Assembly (NCBI GenBank): GCA_948146395.1
Contig: OX411549.1
Location: 38,859,692 to 38,923,691, forward strand
Reading direction: 5' to 3'
DNA from: Fragum whitleyi
Lineage: Eukaryota > Mollusca > Bivalvia > Cardiida > Cardiidae
DNA length: 64,000 nucleotides
Shown: piece by piece, positions 11,641 to 22,789 of the stretch
Layout of the letters: every line of letters begins with the position of its first letter
Numbering within the stretch: the stretch's first letter is position 1
Notes under the pieces: generated by a model
The model's database searches: none
What the model saw: the letters and a program-made list of their open reading frames with translations, nothing else
What the model was told of the DNA's origin: nothing
Translations under genes and position numbers: made by a program

Positions 11641-12317
11641 AAAATAGTTTGATTTGAAAAAGTGATATACTCCCTTTGTCGCATTGTTTTAATGCTTGAA
11701 TATCAGTAACTGGCTTGAAATTATGTTATGCTCAGTGCCAGACAACTGCTACATATCACACACAGGAGTAGATTAATTAAGGTGCAAACATTTATTCTCT
11801 AGACCAGAGCTTTGATATAAGTCATCGCACACTTTTGTACCAAAAGGATTTCAAGTGTAATTGTGCACAGTGAAGTATTGTGTGTTTTTTAAACCGCAAA
11901 AATGCCATTTTTTTCTATATGTTTAACAAGACCAAAACAGACAGGAGTGTAACCATAGTTGTATCTTCTGTGAGAATCACTTTGATGAAAAAAAAAAATG
12001 CAGAAAACAGGGGGAAAGAGAGTAAAAACTATGTCAGACATGTCTGAGTGATCAGTCATTTTAATGAAACGTGCAATATTTGTAAAATCAAGTTCATAAA
12101 CAAAAACCCTAATTTTATTGCTCAATAATTTTCATTACAAAACAGTTTTTGAAAAACTGTTGTTTGATCCTGGCTGCATTATACGGTTTTCTATGTTTTG
12201 AATAAAAACATTGGACAGGTTTTATAATAATGTATCCCTAATCCCCCATGGTCATATTCAAAACGCATTCATACTACATTGTATTTGTATGATAAATTGA
12301 CCATGTAACCGCCAATT
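11641..12317. other. No gene or repeat structure recognised
   Basis: Moderately AT-rich sequence. The minus-strand 78-codon frame at 11889-12125 lacks homology I recognise, has no splice context and crosses a poly-A run. Confidence 0.4.
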
Positions 12318-12775
12318 TAAGTTCCTGCGGACACATAGAGGGCCATTTTAGGTCCAAATTTTTAAATTGTCTGCAAATCTTGCCTAATGCGATAAAACTG
12401 CAATTCGAAATAGCCGCTTTCATATGTCAGTCATAAAAAGGGACGTCATAGCGTAGAGTTGACGCCATGACGTCATTAAGGGGCCGATCCCCTTTTTAGG
12501 GACTAAATTCAGTAATTGTCCATTTTTTCTGAAATAATTAAACGATTTTTATCCCCAAAACGTCATTTGCTATATATAAAGAACCTGATGTTATGTTTTG
12601 ATTGATAAGAAGATATTAGAGTAAGAAATACAATAAAGTATTTCTGCGTTGCTGTTTTCGAGTACAGTTACTGAAAATATTGACATTTTTCTCGAGAATT
12701 TGTCCGGTGACCTTTGCTGAAATTTGTTGCTGCCAAACCATTCCGCTGAAGTTTTTTTTGAAATAAAAACCACGT
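12318..12775 (-). repeat. Dispersed repeat family 'R470', copy 2 (inverted)
   Basis: Reverse complement of 527-998. It shares GCGGACACATAGAGGGCC, AATTGTCTGCAAATC, ATGACGTCATTAAGGGGCC and TTGCTGTTTTCGAGTACAGT. Overlapping minus-strand frames at 12591-12843 are repeat sequence. Confidence 0.75.
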
Positions 12776-13181
12776 GTCGTAGGGTTAGATTTTTTTGTAA
12801 AATGCGATTCCGAGAAGATATCGTAAATCAACGGATGATTCAACGTCTTGTCAAATGTTCACAAAAGCCGTCTTTTTGAACGGAATAAAAGATAAGTGAT
12901 TTTTTTTATTTCTTAAAAAACGGATTCAGATTCAATACTTCTGAAGCCAATATTTTGAAAAAAACTTAAATTCAAATATTTTAGAAATTTGATAGCATTG
13001 ATATTGGCGTCAAATAGGCATAGTAACGATTGTTTTGGGGCGGCGTCGAATTCGAAGAAAAATGTTGCAACAACTCCACAAAATCGAATTTAATAAAGAA
13101 TCTCATTCGAAGACATATCATTTTTATGATTTATGCAAATTATATTCTTTTCGCTACAAAATAAATTTAAAAAAAAGGCAT
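12776..13181. other. No feature seen
   Basis: AT-rich sequence between two R470 copies, with no supported gene. Confidence 0.4.
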
Positions 13182-13576
13182 AGGTCACCGGACACATTTT
13201 GAGAAATTTCTATTTATTTACAAAAATATTATTGAAACAGGGAATGTCGAATCTTAAAAATCTCGAAATAGATAGAGGTTTTGGCCTATTTTTCTATTTG
13301 AAAGTGTACAGAAAATAAATGACTAGTTCGGGCGTTCTTGAACTTTCTAAAATATTTCGTAAAAATCGGCTGATGAATTCAGGAAATATTTGCAAATACG
13401 GAATTTGGCGGGTCGAAAAGAGGTTGGCCCCTTAATGACGTCACGACGCCAAATGCACGATCCTCAGACCCTTTTCGTTGCGTGTCAGCTAATTCCCGCA
13501 CTTCAAACATACATCTCTGCAAATATTGCGAGATTTTAAGAAGTCGAAAATTCTATAATGTTATCTGTCCACAGTA
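13182..13576 (+). repeat. Dispersed repeat family 'R470', copy 3 (diverged)
   Basis: Begins GGCATAGGTCACCGGACA and carries GGCCCCTTAATGACGTCACGACG, CTGCAAATATTGCGAGATTT and GTCCACAGTAACCTTAAA in the same order as copy 1. It is clearly more diverged. Confidence 0.6.
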
Positions 13577-14290
13577 ACCTTAAAGTATTAGGGAAGTAAA
13601 ACGCATAAAAATCTTTACATCCGTTGAAAACACGCTTTGTATCTTTTTCTTTCCCGGTACATACGCTTTGCCTGTCGAGCGTCCTACATGTACTGTCCAT
13701 TGTGATTTCTTCCGCGCATAAAGTTTTGGGCTACACAAAACTTGTAGAGGGGACAAACATACCGCTGTGTACGATGTAAATGCGAAACAATACGAGAAAC
13801 AAACGCTACGTGGATGATAGCATCCGTTACACTTTCGATGTATCCTCAATCCATCCGTTAGGCTTCCTTCGAACTCTTATCCGCTTTGGATGAAAACGTA
13901 AGACATATCTGACGGGTCTGAGTTAGGGCTCAATTATTTAATATACGGAAAGTACAAAAAACGGAAGTAAAACAGATACTTAAGTTTTTAAGCGATTGCA
14001 TCACGTAAAATTTAATGATCCGCGCTGTATCCGTTTTGTTTCCTCTCAGCATACGTACCAATACTTTATGCATCCGCTCTTTCCGCTATAAGTATACGTC
14101 ACAATTACCTTCGCTATCACCCGCTCTTATTCGCAGAGTTTCCGATGAACATCCAGAGCATCCGGGCAATATATTTTACGCGTCCGATATTTAACGCTTT
14201 ATTTTCGCAAATTGTTGGCAGTGGGACCGGGCAGTGGGACCGGGCCTTAATATACGCTTTATTGTTATTCCATCGAATGACATTATTTTC
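13577..14290. other. Gene-free, repetitive-looking stretch
   Basis: Recurring words around ATACGCTTT, TCCGCT and CGCTCTTATTCGC give a scrambled satellite look, and GGCAGTGGGACCGGGC is tandemly repeated at 14217-14246. No frame resembles a known protein. TTTATT near 14253 could be a minus-strand polyadenylation signal of the ancestral gene A end. Confidence 0.4.
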
Positions 14291-14791
14291 TGATATGTCT
14301 TATACTTCATTGCAAATAAAGAGAAATTCCTTTTCTCCGCATAGGTTTTACTGATCACCAGTTATATAGAGTCGCCGATCTGTATAGACATTCGGTAATT
14401 AACTTCAATATGATGAAACTGCTTTTTTACTTGTCATGTATAGCTTTTGCTTTAAGAGCGCGATCAGATTTAAGTCCAACAGACAAGCTACGTTAAAACA
14501 GTAAAGCAACTATATTATAAAGATGGATATAAAAGATTAGGAAATTCTTACAAAAGCTGTTTATAGATGAAGGAAGATTTAATTAAATTCTTGAAAGGAC
14601 ACTTTGTAATCGAGAGATACATCATTTTTCGCCTTCCTTTTAGCAAAATTAAACTCTAATATTGAAAATTGCAACACTTTTTAGTAGATCACGTACAACC
14701 TATTTATCATTTAATAGCCATGGAAGCGAAAACTGAAAAGGAAACTAACAAAGAGCTTGCATAAAATCGAGGATCGAGCAATGTTCCACGC
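14291..14791. repeat. 501-bp direct repeat flanking the LINE, left copy (putative target-site duplication)
   Basis: Matches 20365-21562, once the 696-bp MITE there is removed, from TGATATGTCTTATAC to GAGCAATGTTCCACGC. By eye there are about 16 substitutions in 501 bp (about 3%). It begins where the upstream unique DNA ends, and the LINE begins at its last base. Its right end (14710-14791, minus strand) is an extra copy of the last codons, stop and 3' flank of gene A. Confidence 0.85.
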
Positions 14792-15160
14792 GACCTGTAT
14801 GGACGTGTTTTGATCGCTCTGGTGTTTTGGGCTTATAATGAACTTTATACAATAAGGTATTTATTCAAAATGTGCATATGACTTTGTGAATGTATAATGA
14901 TGCTTTTCGAGATAAGAAATTGAATGAAATGCTCAAAAAAGTGAGTTTTGATGCATATCCATATTGACAAAATGAACGACAAACAGCCAGTCGTGTAAAT
15001 ATTTGCCTAGCGGCAAGTCACCCACCTATTGAAAAGTGATTTGTGTTTAATTGTATCATTGACGTTACCGTTATATAGAGGCCACAAGTAGGATAATTGT
15101 CCAGAGCGTACTCGTTTGGTAGATACCAATGGATCCTAATTAGTAACATAATAGTTCAAA

Positions 15161-16780
15161 ATGAACCGAACAAATAGTACAGATACTTCTACTGACGAGA
15201 GTGACACCTCTTATATAGCGGTGCCGGTTGCGGCAACGTCTCAACGTATACTACCAAAGCAGTTTTATCAAGATTTAGATCTTGAGCTTGAAAATTTACC
15301 AAAGGACTCGTATATCCGACGACTACTATCCCTGTGTAAAAATGATGCAGACCGTGTTGGCGATTACCGCGAACGCTTGGCTGAGCGTGTGCGTTCAAAT
15401 CCAAACTTTGCGAACTCAAAATTACTGAACCGAAGAAACTCAAATGGCTCTTCCAAGGCTCAGAAGTATGCTCAAGATTGTTTTATACTGCATATGTTCA
15501 TAAACGGTTCCAGATCAAAAGACATATATGACGTCTTTGCCCAAAACCCAAACGGAAATACCATTGACTTAACCTACTTAGATAGACAAGAAGACGTTAC
15601 AGATCCAACTCAAATGGCTCAACATAGCTCTGAGCATGAACGCCTAGATATACCAGAAGTAGTTACAATGTTGTTGAATATTCAATCGGACCTGGCAATT
15701 ATAAAGACTAACTCGGACCAAAATCAGGCTATGCTCAGAAACATCAGTGAAGGGTTTGTACAAGTTTCTATGAACGTTAAACACATCCTTGCATCGGTCA
15801 GCGGACTTCGCTCAAGAGCCGGTGACTCGAACACCATTGATAACCTCAAAACAGAAATAGTTAACCTAAATGCTAATATAGCTTCTATGAACAAGAAAGT
15901 GAACGATATGATATTGAAGCAGGATACTATATCATCGGCTGACAAGTCGTCAACATACGCTGAAGTCGTAAAACATACTGTAAGAAATGAAAAGCCAAGT
16001 CCTAGTACTAGCAACGCCCAAATAAAAAAGGCTCAAGAAGTGACTAGCAAACCGTCGGATACAGATACGATTCATATTGAATGTGTTGTAGAGAGTACTC
16101 CATCTAGTAAAGATAATGCGAACTATAACAAACCACAAAGAGAGACTACTCCTCCAGAAACACTATACGCAAGTGATCAAGGTCTGAAAAACAATGCCAA
16201 AAAGGATTATAGACCTAAACAAGATACGCGTGAATCAGTTGACGTACCGAATGGGAGAAAGGGTTTCGTTGCAGTTCGAAGAAGGAGTATTAACTCGTAC
16301 TATCTTGGTAAAATTGATCCTGACACGACAGATTCCGACATTTATAACTATATAATAGACAGAAAAGTTAAATGTACGCAGGTTCTCATGTTTTATGGAA
16401 AATACGGTTCGGCCTGTAAAGTGAACGTATACTCTGACTTCGCAAAAATTGTCGAAGCTAGTGACTTCTGGCCTGAGGGGATAATATTCCGTGAATGGAA
16501 AAACAAATCCGATTGGGAAAAAAGCGAACACAAAAAACATAATAAGTACAAAAATCACAATCGTTCTCAACAATACGACAGAAATACAGATAATAATGTC
16601 TATGGTGAATACGATAAATACGAAAACTATAATTATGATAATCGTGATAATACATTGACACACAATAACTACGATGACAATTCTGAGGGGTCCTGGATGA
16701 CGAATAACTATAGTGACTGGAATGAACAGATCAATGATTGGTCTGGTAGTGCTACGAATGTTTGTGGATACCAATCGTAA
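15161..16780 (+). CDS. LINE ORF1 protein (RNA-binding, coiled-coil plus RRM-like domain)
   Basis: 539 codons, intact. The N-terminal 60 residues are Ser/Thr/Asp-rich. Residues about 165-260 are a heptad-like region (LLNIQSDLAIIK..., LKTEIVNLNANIASMNKK) likely to form a coiled coil for trimerisation or multimerisation. Residues about 370-455 carry INSYYLGKIDPDTTDSDIYN...SDFWPEGIIFREW, the RRM-like fold found at the end of ORF1p in many invertebrate LINEs. The C-terminus is rich in Asn, Asp and Tyr. ORF1p binds the element's RNA in the retrotransposition particle. The ATG at 15161 is the first in-frame one and ORF2 starts 42 bp after the stop. ORF1 is uninterrupted although ORF2 is broken. Confidence 0.85.
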   Translation: MNRTNSTDTSTDESDTSYIAVPVAATSQRILPKQFYQDLDLELENLPKDSYIRRLLSLCKNDADRVGDYRERLAERVRSNPNFANSKLLNRRNSNGSSKAQKYAQDCFILHMFINGSRSKDIYDVFAQNPNGNTIDLTYLDRQEDVTDPTQMAQHSSEHERLDIPEVVTMLLNIQSDLAIIKTNSDQNQAMLRNISEGFVQVSMNVKHILASVSGLRSRAGDSNTIDNLKTEIVNLNANIASMNKKVNDMILKQDTISSADKSSTYAEVVKHTVRNEKPSPSTSNAQIKKAQEVTSKPSDTDTIHIECVVESTPSSKDNANYNKPQRETTPPETLYASDQGLKNNAKKDYRPKQDTRESVDVPNGRKGFVAVRRRSINSYYLGKIDPDTTDSDIYNYIIDRKVKCTQVLMFYGKYGSACKVNVYSDFAKIVEASDFWPEGIIFREWKNKSDWEKSEHKKHNKYKNHNRSQQYDRNTDNNVYGEYDKYENYNYDNRDNTLTHNNYDDNSEGSWMTNNYSDWNEQINDWSGSATNVCGYQS

Positions 16781-16822
16781 ACTCCAAAATTCACATTCGC
16801 TTACCTACAATACTTCATCATT

Positions 16823-19800
16823 ATGAACTTTATTAATATTATGTGCTGGAATGTGAGAGGTATTATGTCGTCTGGTTATCAATTATCATGTTTACTTGAA
16901 GAAAATGACGTTGACATCTGTATAATTTCTGAGCACACGTTGCTTACTCATTCTCAATCATTCTTTAACAGTATCAATCCGAATTATCAATATTTATGTG
17001 TATGCGATACCACAATATATCAATATGGAGCGGCTACATGTGGTAAAGGTGGTGTGGCAATTCTATATAAAAAGTCTCTGAATCATTGTATAAGTCAAAT
17101 TGATAGTCTCGGTAGCGAGAGAATACTAGGAATTGAAATGAAACTTAACTGTTCTGAATCGATCTTCATTATTGGAGTTTATATGCCTTCTGATAATAAT
17201 ATTGACAATTATAAAGAAGTTTTAAGTGATTTAAATGCACTTACTAATAATTGTTCAGAAATGGGAAAGTTTTTCGTTTTGGGAGATTTAACGCACAACT
17301 ACCCATAACTGAAAACTACTATATAAGTAAATCCAAAAAATCCGTTTTGCTACAAAATTTCCTTTCCCTCAATAATTTAAAGACTGTTTACGACAGCGAA
17401 CACTCTTTTTACATATGTCAGGAATAAGTCAAAAAACGACCACATTTTAATTGAAAATGATGTCATTGAAATGGTGAAGAGAGTTAAAACTATACCGAAG
17501 CACAAAATTTTGACTTCCGATCACCTTCCACAAATATTGACTTTAGATACTCAACCGCAAATGGTGTTACAAGGCGAATTTAATCGACCGATTGCGTGGA
17601 ATAAGTGTACGCCCGAGAACTTAAGCACGTTCCAACGTAAACTATCTAGATACCTGGCGGAGATCAATATCGACATTCCTCCAAATGATTTAAATAGAAT
17701 GATAACAGAAGCAGCTATACGCGCTGCAAACGAGACCCTACCTCGAACACGACAAAATAAGCTCTGCAAACCTTACTGGTCAAGCGACATTAAATTGGCG
17801 CATGCAGAGTCCAGACGTTTGAGACGAGTATGGATCGCTGAAGATAGACCGAGAGGTCGCGAGCACGATAGCTATCGCAAATATAAAGACGCCAAGAAAG
17901 TTTTTAGGCGTAAACAGCGATACGCATTTAATTTACACATTAATAATATGTTTGAAGAGCTAAATAGAACAGCCCAAGTCGACGTTAACCTTTTTTTGGA
18001 AAACTGTTAAAAGTAGAAAACGCACAGCGGCACCCACATGCCAAAAAATCATCTATAAGAATGTTACCCATTCAAATGAGAATATTCCTGATGGTTTCGC
18101 AGAATATTTTAAAGATATATTTCAGAGTCCTGAACACATTGATAATACAATTATACATCCCTGTCGTTCGAATTATCCCATACCTAACCATGATTGCCCT
18201 CCGCCTCAAATCAGAGCGCTAGCAGAACCATTCTGCCTGAATGAAATACAAACGATCTTCACACGATCTAGTTCAAAACGAACACTTATTACATGGAGGT
18301 ACAGCACTATATCAAAAGCTATGTGACCTCTTCAATAGTATCCTTACTCACGAAATCATCCCAAATTGCTGGCGAGAAAGCCTTATTATTCCTATTTATA
18401 AAGGTATAGGGAAAGATAAAACAGATCCTTCTAATTACCGCCCTATATCCTTGATACCGTGCCTCTGTAAGATTTTAGAAAAACTTCTTTTAAATAGAGT
18501 TACAATGTTTATATCGTCCACGAATATAGATTTCCCTAATTTACAGCAACAAGGGTTCTAAAAGGGCCTTAGCTGCATAACCGCGGCGTTTAACCTCCAA
18601 GAAACTATATTTGATTTAATGGAGAACAAAAGCAGCGTATATGTAGCATTTCTAGACTTCAAAGCTGCGTTTGATTCTGTATGGCATGACTCGCTTTTCC
18701 AAAAGCTTAATAAACTTGGACTCGAAGGTAAAATACTTAGAATTATCAAGAATTCATACGTTAACCTAACTTGTCGCATACGTTGTAATGGCGTCACGTC
18801 AAACTCCGTAAAAATTGAAAGAGGCGTACGACAAGGTGGAGTCACGTCAACTTTCTACTACCTCGTATTTATTAACGAATTGCTTGATCAGTTACAAAGA
18901 TCGAACTATGGAATCAATTTAGGATATAACCTTAATTGTGGAAATCCGTCTTTTGCCGATGACTTATCCGTTATAGCCTTATCCCCTTATAAATTGCAAT
19001 TATTGTTAGATATTGTCTATCGATACACATAAAAGTGGAAATTCGGAGTCAATGCAAATAAATCATGCATTATTGTTTTCAATAAACCAAAAAGAGATCC
19101 TCCTATTTCGCTAATGATAGGGGATGAGTAAATAAAAGAATCGAAATCGGTAACACACTTGGGTATTAGACAAGATTCATCCCTAAAATTTCATTCGAGG
19201 ATCGAAGAACGGTGCCAAAACGCTAAAAACGCGTTCTTTGGGCTAGCGAGTTTAGGTATCCGATCTGACGCACTTAATCCAATCACGTCGATTAAACTGT
19301 ACAATACTATTGTAGTACCAACTGCATTGTACGGTTGTGAGTTATGGAATGGAATGTCGAAAGGCGACATTAAATCCGATGACAAATTGCAACACTTCAT
19401 CGTTAAGAAAGTGCAAGATTTCAATGTCAGGACACGATCAGATATGTGTGAATCAATGGTTGGTCTTTTTCCTTTATCCGTAACAATGGACAAGCCTAAA
19501 CTTATGTTTGCGCGCAAAATACTCAGTCTTAACAATTCTGTCAGTAAGAAATTATTTCTAACTAGATATCTAACGTATATTAAAAATAACCTACATGTAT
19601 CTTTAGGCTTTGTTCCTGACATATGTAAAATTTTGAAAAAATACGGTCTAATGCATATATTCCATTCTTTTATTGTAAATCCAGAAACATTACCATCTAA
19701 ATTAGCTTGGAAGCGAACAGCATACCAAGCAATAAATTTACGACAGACAGAAGATTGGAGAAATAGAATAAACGCAGACCCCGACTTCTCACGCTTTAAA

Positions 19801-20196
19801 TGTCTTCACAATACAGTGAAACCTTGTGTTCTTTATAATATGTACAAACATTCTATAAACCCCAAGATTATTAGATTAATTTCTAAGATATGGGTGGTTC
19901 TACCCCATGAACTCCCTTCTGTCTGTCCGTTATGTCATCACGCTATTGTTGACGAAATAATGCACGTGCTCGTGGATTGCCCATTATTGATGGATCGCAA
20001 GACGTCATTTATTAACGAAGTTGTAACTTACGTAGATCATTCGATCGCTCAGGAGCTAATTTCAGACTCAAGCGAAAACTTTTGTATAAAAGTACTTGGG
20101 GCTGAAATTAATTCTGAGCTGTCACAAAATAAAAAAAAAATCTTCCTACAGTTCTCTATTAAATATGCTTATGATTGCATTATGACTCTGTTCTAA
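16823..20196 (+). pseudogene. LINE ORF2 (AP endonuclease-reverse transcriptase), multiply broken
   Basis: The endonuclease region 16823-17308 shows MCWNVRGI, CIISEH, GKGGVAILYKK and GVYMPS. The GDxN motif is degraded to GDLTHN and a stop follows. The frame returns near 17420 and shows SDHLPQ, the endonuclease end. RT motifs are SNYRPISLIPCLCKILEK (about 18430), FLDFKAAFDSVWHD (about 18650), GVRQGGVTSTF (about 18830) and the catalytic FADDLSV (about 18950). The C-terminus has CPLCHHAIVDEIMHVLVDCP (about 19925). Lesions: a pair of compensating frameshifts at about 17300-17420, a frameshift near 18010-18100, and in-frame nonsense codons near 18559, 19031 and 19130. The product would nick target DNA and copy the LINE RNA in place; this copy cannot. 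Confidence 0.9.
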
Positions 20197-20364
20197 TCAC
20201 GATGTTTGTGGTCGGTGGAAACTATTCCATGACTTATTTTTTATTTTATTTTTTGTTTGTATCTATTTCTCATTTGATGTTAATTTCAAAGTTCATTTGT
20301 TAATAATTTATCTATTTATTAATCTCCATTAGGAGGAAATAAAACGAATAAATAAATTAATAAA

Positions 20365-21562
20365 TGATATGTCTTATACTTCATTGCAAATAAAGAGAAA
20401 TTCCTTTTCTCCGCATAGGTTTTACTGATCACCAGTTATATAGAGTCGCCGATCTGTACAGACATTCGGCAATTAACTTCAATATTATGAAATTGCTTTT
20501 CTACTTGTCATGTATAGCTTTTGCTTGAAGAGCGCGATCAGATTTAAGTCCAACAGACAAGCTACCATAAAACAGTAAAGCAACTACAGTCAACTCTCGT
20601 TACAACGACCACATTTGTTCCCAGAAAATATGTCGTTGTAACGAAAATGTCGGTGTATTGAATGAACACCAAATTCAATTGATGCAGGATTATCAAAAAG
20701 CAGCGTACATTATATAATATACCATATATAGTTCATGTACAAATTCAAGAAACGCTTTTTTCAGTAATATTATTAATATTTTTGAATATCTTTATTGAAC
20801 TGATCTTTTTATACTTTATTTGCCTTATGCATTTCTATCAAAATTTAAATGCCATGATCTTAAAGCTCACATTTTCTTTATAGCAAAATAGAGAAAAGCT
20901 TAACAAACAAATCTAAATAAAGTGTATTGAAATGATGAATGTGTAAAAGGTGTCAATTAAACATTGCCATTGTTTGAATGTCAAACACTTTCACACCTTT
21001 CAGTTAAAGACTTGTCAATTATCAACTAATTTTATGTGTTTATCTATCATGCATATGGTTCTGTGTAATAAACCATCATGACCAAATTTTTTGTGTCGTT
21101 GTAATGAACAAGCTTATATAGGGAATATACACTTTGTTCCCTGAAAATCAGTGTCAGTATCGGAAAACGAGAATTCCGTTATAAAGAATGAAAAATGCAA
21201 TGCGCAAATCCGTTCCCAACAAATCTGTGTCGTTAAGTGAAAATGTCATTGTATTGAGTGTCGTTAAAACGGGAGTTGACTGATACTATAAAGATGGATA
21301 TAAAAGATTAGGAAATTCTTACAAAAGCTGTTTATAGATGAAGGAAGATTTAACTAAATTCTTGAAAGGACACTTTGTAATCGAGAGATACATCATTTTG
21401 CGCCTTCCTTTTAGCAAAATTAAACTCTAATATTGAAAATTGCAACACTTTTTAGTAGATCACGTACAACCTATTTATAATTTAATAGCCATGAAAGCGA
21501 AAACTGAAAAGGAAACTAACAAAAAGCTTGCAGAAAAACGAGGATCGAGCAATGTTCCACGC
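20365..21562. repeat. 501-bp direct repeat flanking the LINE, right copy, interrupted by a MITE
   Basis: Starts TGATATGTCTTATAC directly after the LINE tail and ends at GTTCCACGC inside the last coding exon of gene A. The 696-bp insertion at 20587-21282 is absent from the left copy, so it came later. This copy supplies gene A with its final codons, stop and 3' flank. Confidence 0.85.
20587..21282. mobile_element. pogo/Tigger-like MITE, 696 bp
   Basis: The left end CAGTCAACTCTCGTTACAAC is matched inverted by the right end (complement CAGTCAACTCCCGTTTTAAC), about 23-bp TIRs with the CAGT terminus typical of pogo/Tigger elements. It is flanked by TA-containing sequence. Internal copies of TGTCGTTGTAA and GTATTGA extend the inverted repeats. 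It has no transposase. The empty site survives in the left 501-bp repeat at about 14511-14515. Confidence 0.85.
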
Positions 21563-22324
21563 ATCACCTTGCTGAAAATCTTCCAGGCAGATGCGGATGA
21601 TATCATATTCAGCTTTTACTACCATAAACTCGCCGTCTTCCAGAAATTTATCTCTATCTTTTAGATAGATTCTGAATTCCGAGTATACGAATTCACGGTC
21701 CCCAATTTCAATTAACGTGCAGAAATTTACTTTGGAAAGAAATATTAACTCGGCCCTATTACTATGTTTTAATATCTTGTCCCCGATTAAAACTTTTGCA
21801 ATATCTTTATCTCTATTCTGATAAGCCTCGTCATCAATCTCCCGGCTATATTGATACCATATTGGTATGAAATCAGAGTTGTTTTTCGGAGACACATAGT
21901 TCAGATATTTGCTAAGTCGTGGATTCAACTTAAAGGATAGACCATTTATTTGTAATTTCCATTCGCCATTTAAAGCTGAAATTGTTTTCTGTATAAATAT
22001 CTTAGGAACGATTGTCTTACGCTTGTGAAACAATAAGGCAATAAAGTAATTGACTGTACTGTTATCGCTGTGAGTATTGTACAATAATGACAGATCCCAG
22101 TCTTCGAACCCTGGGCGTTCTAGGGTTGGTGATTTTACTGAAGTCGCTTCGGAAAATGAAGCTTGAGAAAAGATGTCCACAAGATTCACTCGATTAGCGC
22201 CTGGAGGTGTTTCGAGTTGAAAACCTATTCCCACATGTTTGAAATACCACGAAGAACCAATGGGTCGACAGTCTCCATCAAAATGGGTCTGACCCTCCGG
22301 ACAAAATAAGGGTCGGCACATCTC
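21482..22324 (-). CDS. Gene A, terminal coding exon (receptor-ectodomain-like protein)
   Basis: A TTTCAG acceptor at 22330-22325 precedes GAG ATG TGC CGA, joining in phase 0 to the donor of the first coding exon at 27734. The exon encodes 280 residues. It begins EMCRPLFCPEGQTHFDGDC, a cysteine-rich motif common in molluscan Mth2-like receptor ectodomains. A globular region without recognised domain follows, then a hydrophobic C-terminus (CKLFVSFLFSFRF) before TAA at 21482. About 55-60% of residues look shared with gene B's exon. There is no seven-helix region, so the tail is probably a GPI signal or a single membrane anchor. The last 27 or so codons lie inside the LINE target duplication. Beyond the stop the transcript would run into the antisense 3' tail of the LINE, which offers AATAAA signals near 20312-20330. 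Confidence 0.75.
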   Translation of the reverse strand, partial: EMCRPLFCPEGQTHFDGDCRPIGSSWYFKHVGIGFQLETPPGANRVNLVDIFSQASFSEATSVKSPTLERPGFEDWDLSLLYNTHSDNSTVNYFIALLFHKRKTIVPKIFIQKTISALNGEWKLQINGLSFKLNPRLSKYLNYVSPKNNSDFIPIWYQYSREIDDEAYQNRDKDIAKVLIGDKILKHSNRAELIFLSKVNFCTLIEIGDREFVYSEFRIYLKDRDKFLEDGEFMVVKAEYDIIRICLEDFQQGDAWNIARSSFFCKLFVSFLFSFRFHGY

Positions 22325-22382
22325 CTGAAAGTATATGCTATTCTGTAAGTCGGAAAAAAGGTAATAGATATCTGACGAACCA

Positions 22383-22622
22383 GGGGCCTGTTTTACTTAA
22401 CATCTTAAGATTATTTTTCGCGTAAGCTAAAAGTATAAAGTTGCTTCTACAGTTGTAACTATGGAATTCTGCCTTACACCATCTCATTGGAATCGTCTTC
22501 TAAAGACGACTCCAATGAGATACTGCAAGGCAGAATATTACAATGAAAGCAAAAACCAGATACGATTTATGATTTTGACTTACGATTATTTTTTTCTAAA
22601 AAAGTTTAGTAAAACGGCCTCC
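22383..22622. mobile_element. MITE, 240 bp, in the gene A intron
   Basis: The left end GGGGCCTGTTTTACTTAA and the complement of the right end GGAGGCCGTTTTACTAAA form TIRs of about 45 bp that also share AAGATTATTTTT/AAAATAATCGTAAG. A 71-bp near-perfect hairpin (22466-22536) sits in its centre. Confidence 0.65.
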
Positions 22623-22789
22623 TTAAGCCATTATGCGACGCACAGGACCTCTATCTGATACACGATACCTAGTTTAAAGAAGTTGTGATCATAGTTGCTG
22701 AAAAAATGGACCTAAAGTTTTCTTTAAAGATTGTTAACCTATTTATCTTACATCGATTTGGAAACAAGTTCTTACAACCAAGATTAATC

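Larger units (their letters stand above)
14792..20364 (+). mobile_element. APE-type LINE retrotransposon, two ORFs, decayed
   Basis: The element has about 370 bp of 5' leader, ORF1 (15161-16780), ORF2 (16823-20196: endonuclease, reverse transcriptase, C-terminal CCHC-like motif) and a 3' end of AATAAATAAATTAATAAATGA type. It lies exactly between the two 501-bp direct repeats, so it looks full length. ORF2 has several nonsense codons and frameshifts, so the copy is dead. The architecture fits the jockey/CR1/I group; the clade cannot be fixed by eye. Confidence 0.9.

Noticed and set aside
16235..16774. A 179-codon minus-strand frame opposite LINE ORF1
   Set aside because: It is the complement of an Asn/Asp/Tyr-rich coding region, which yields Ile/Val-rich antisense frames. 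ORF1 explains the openness.
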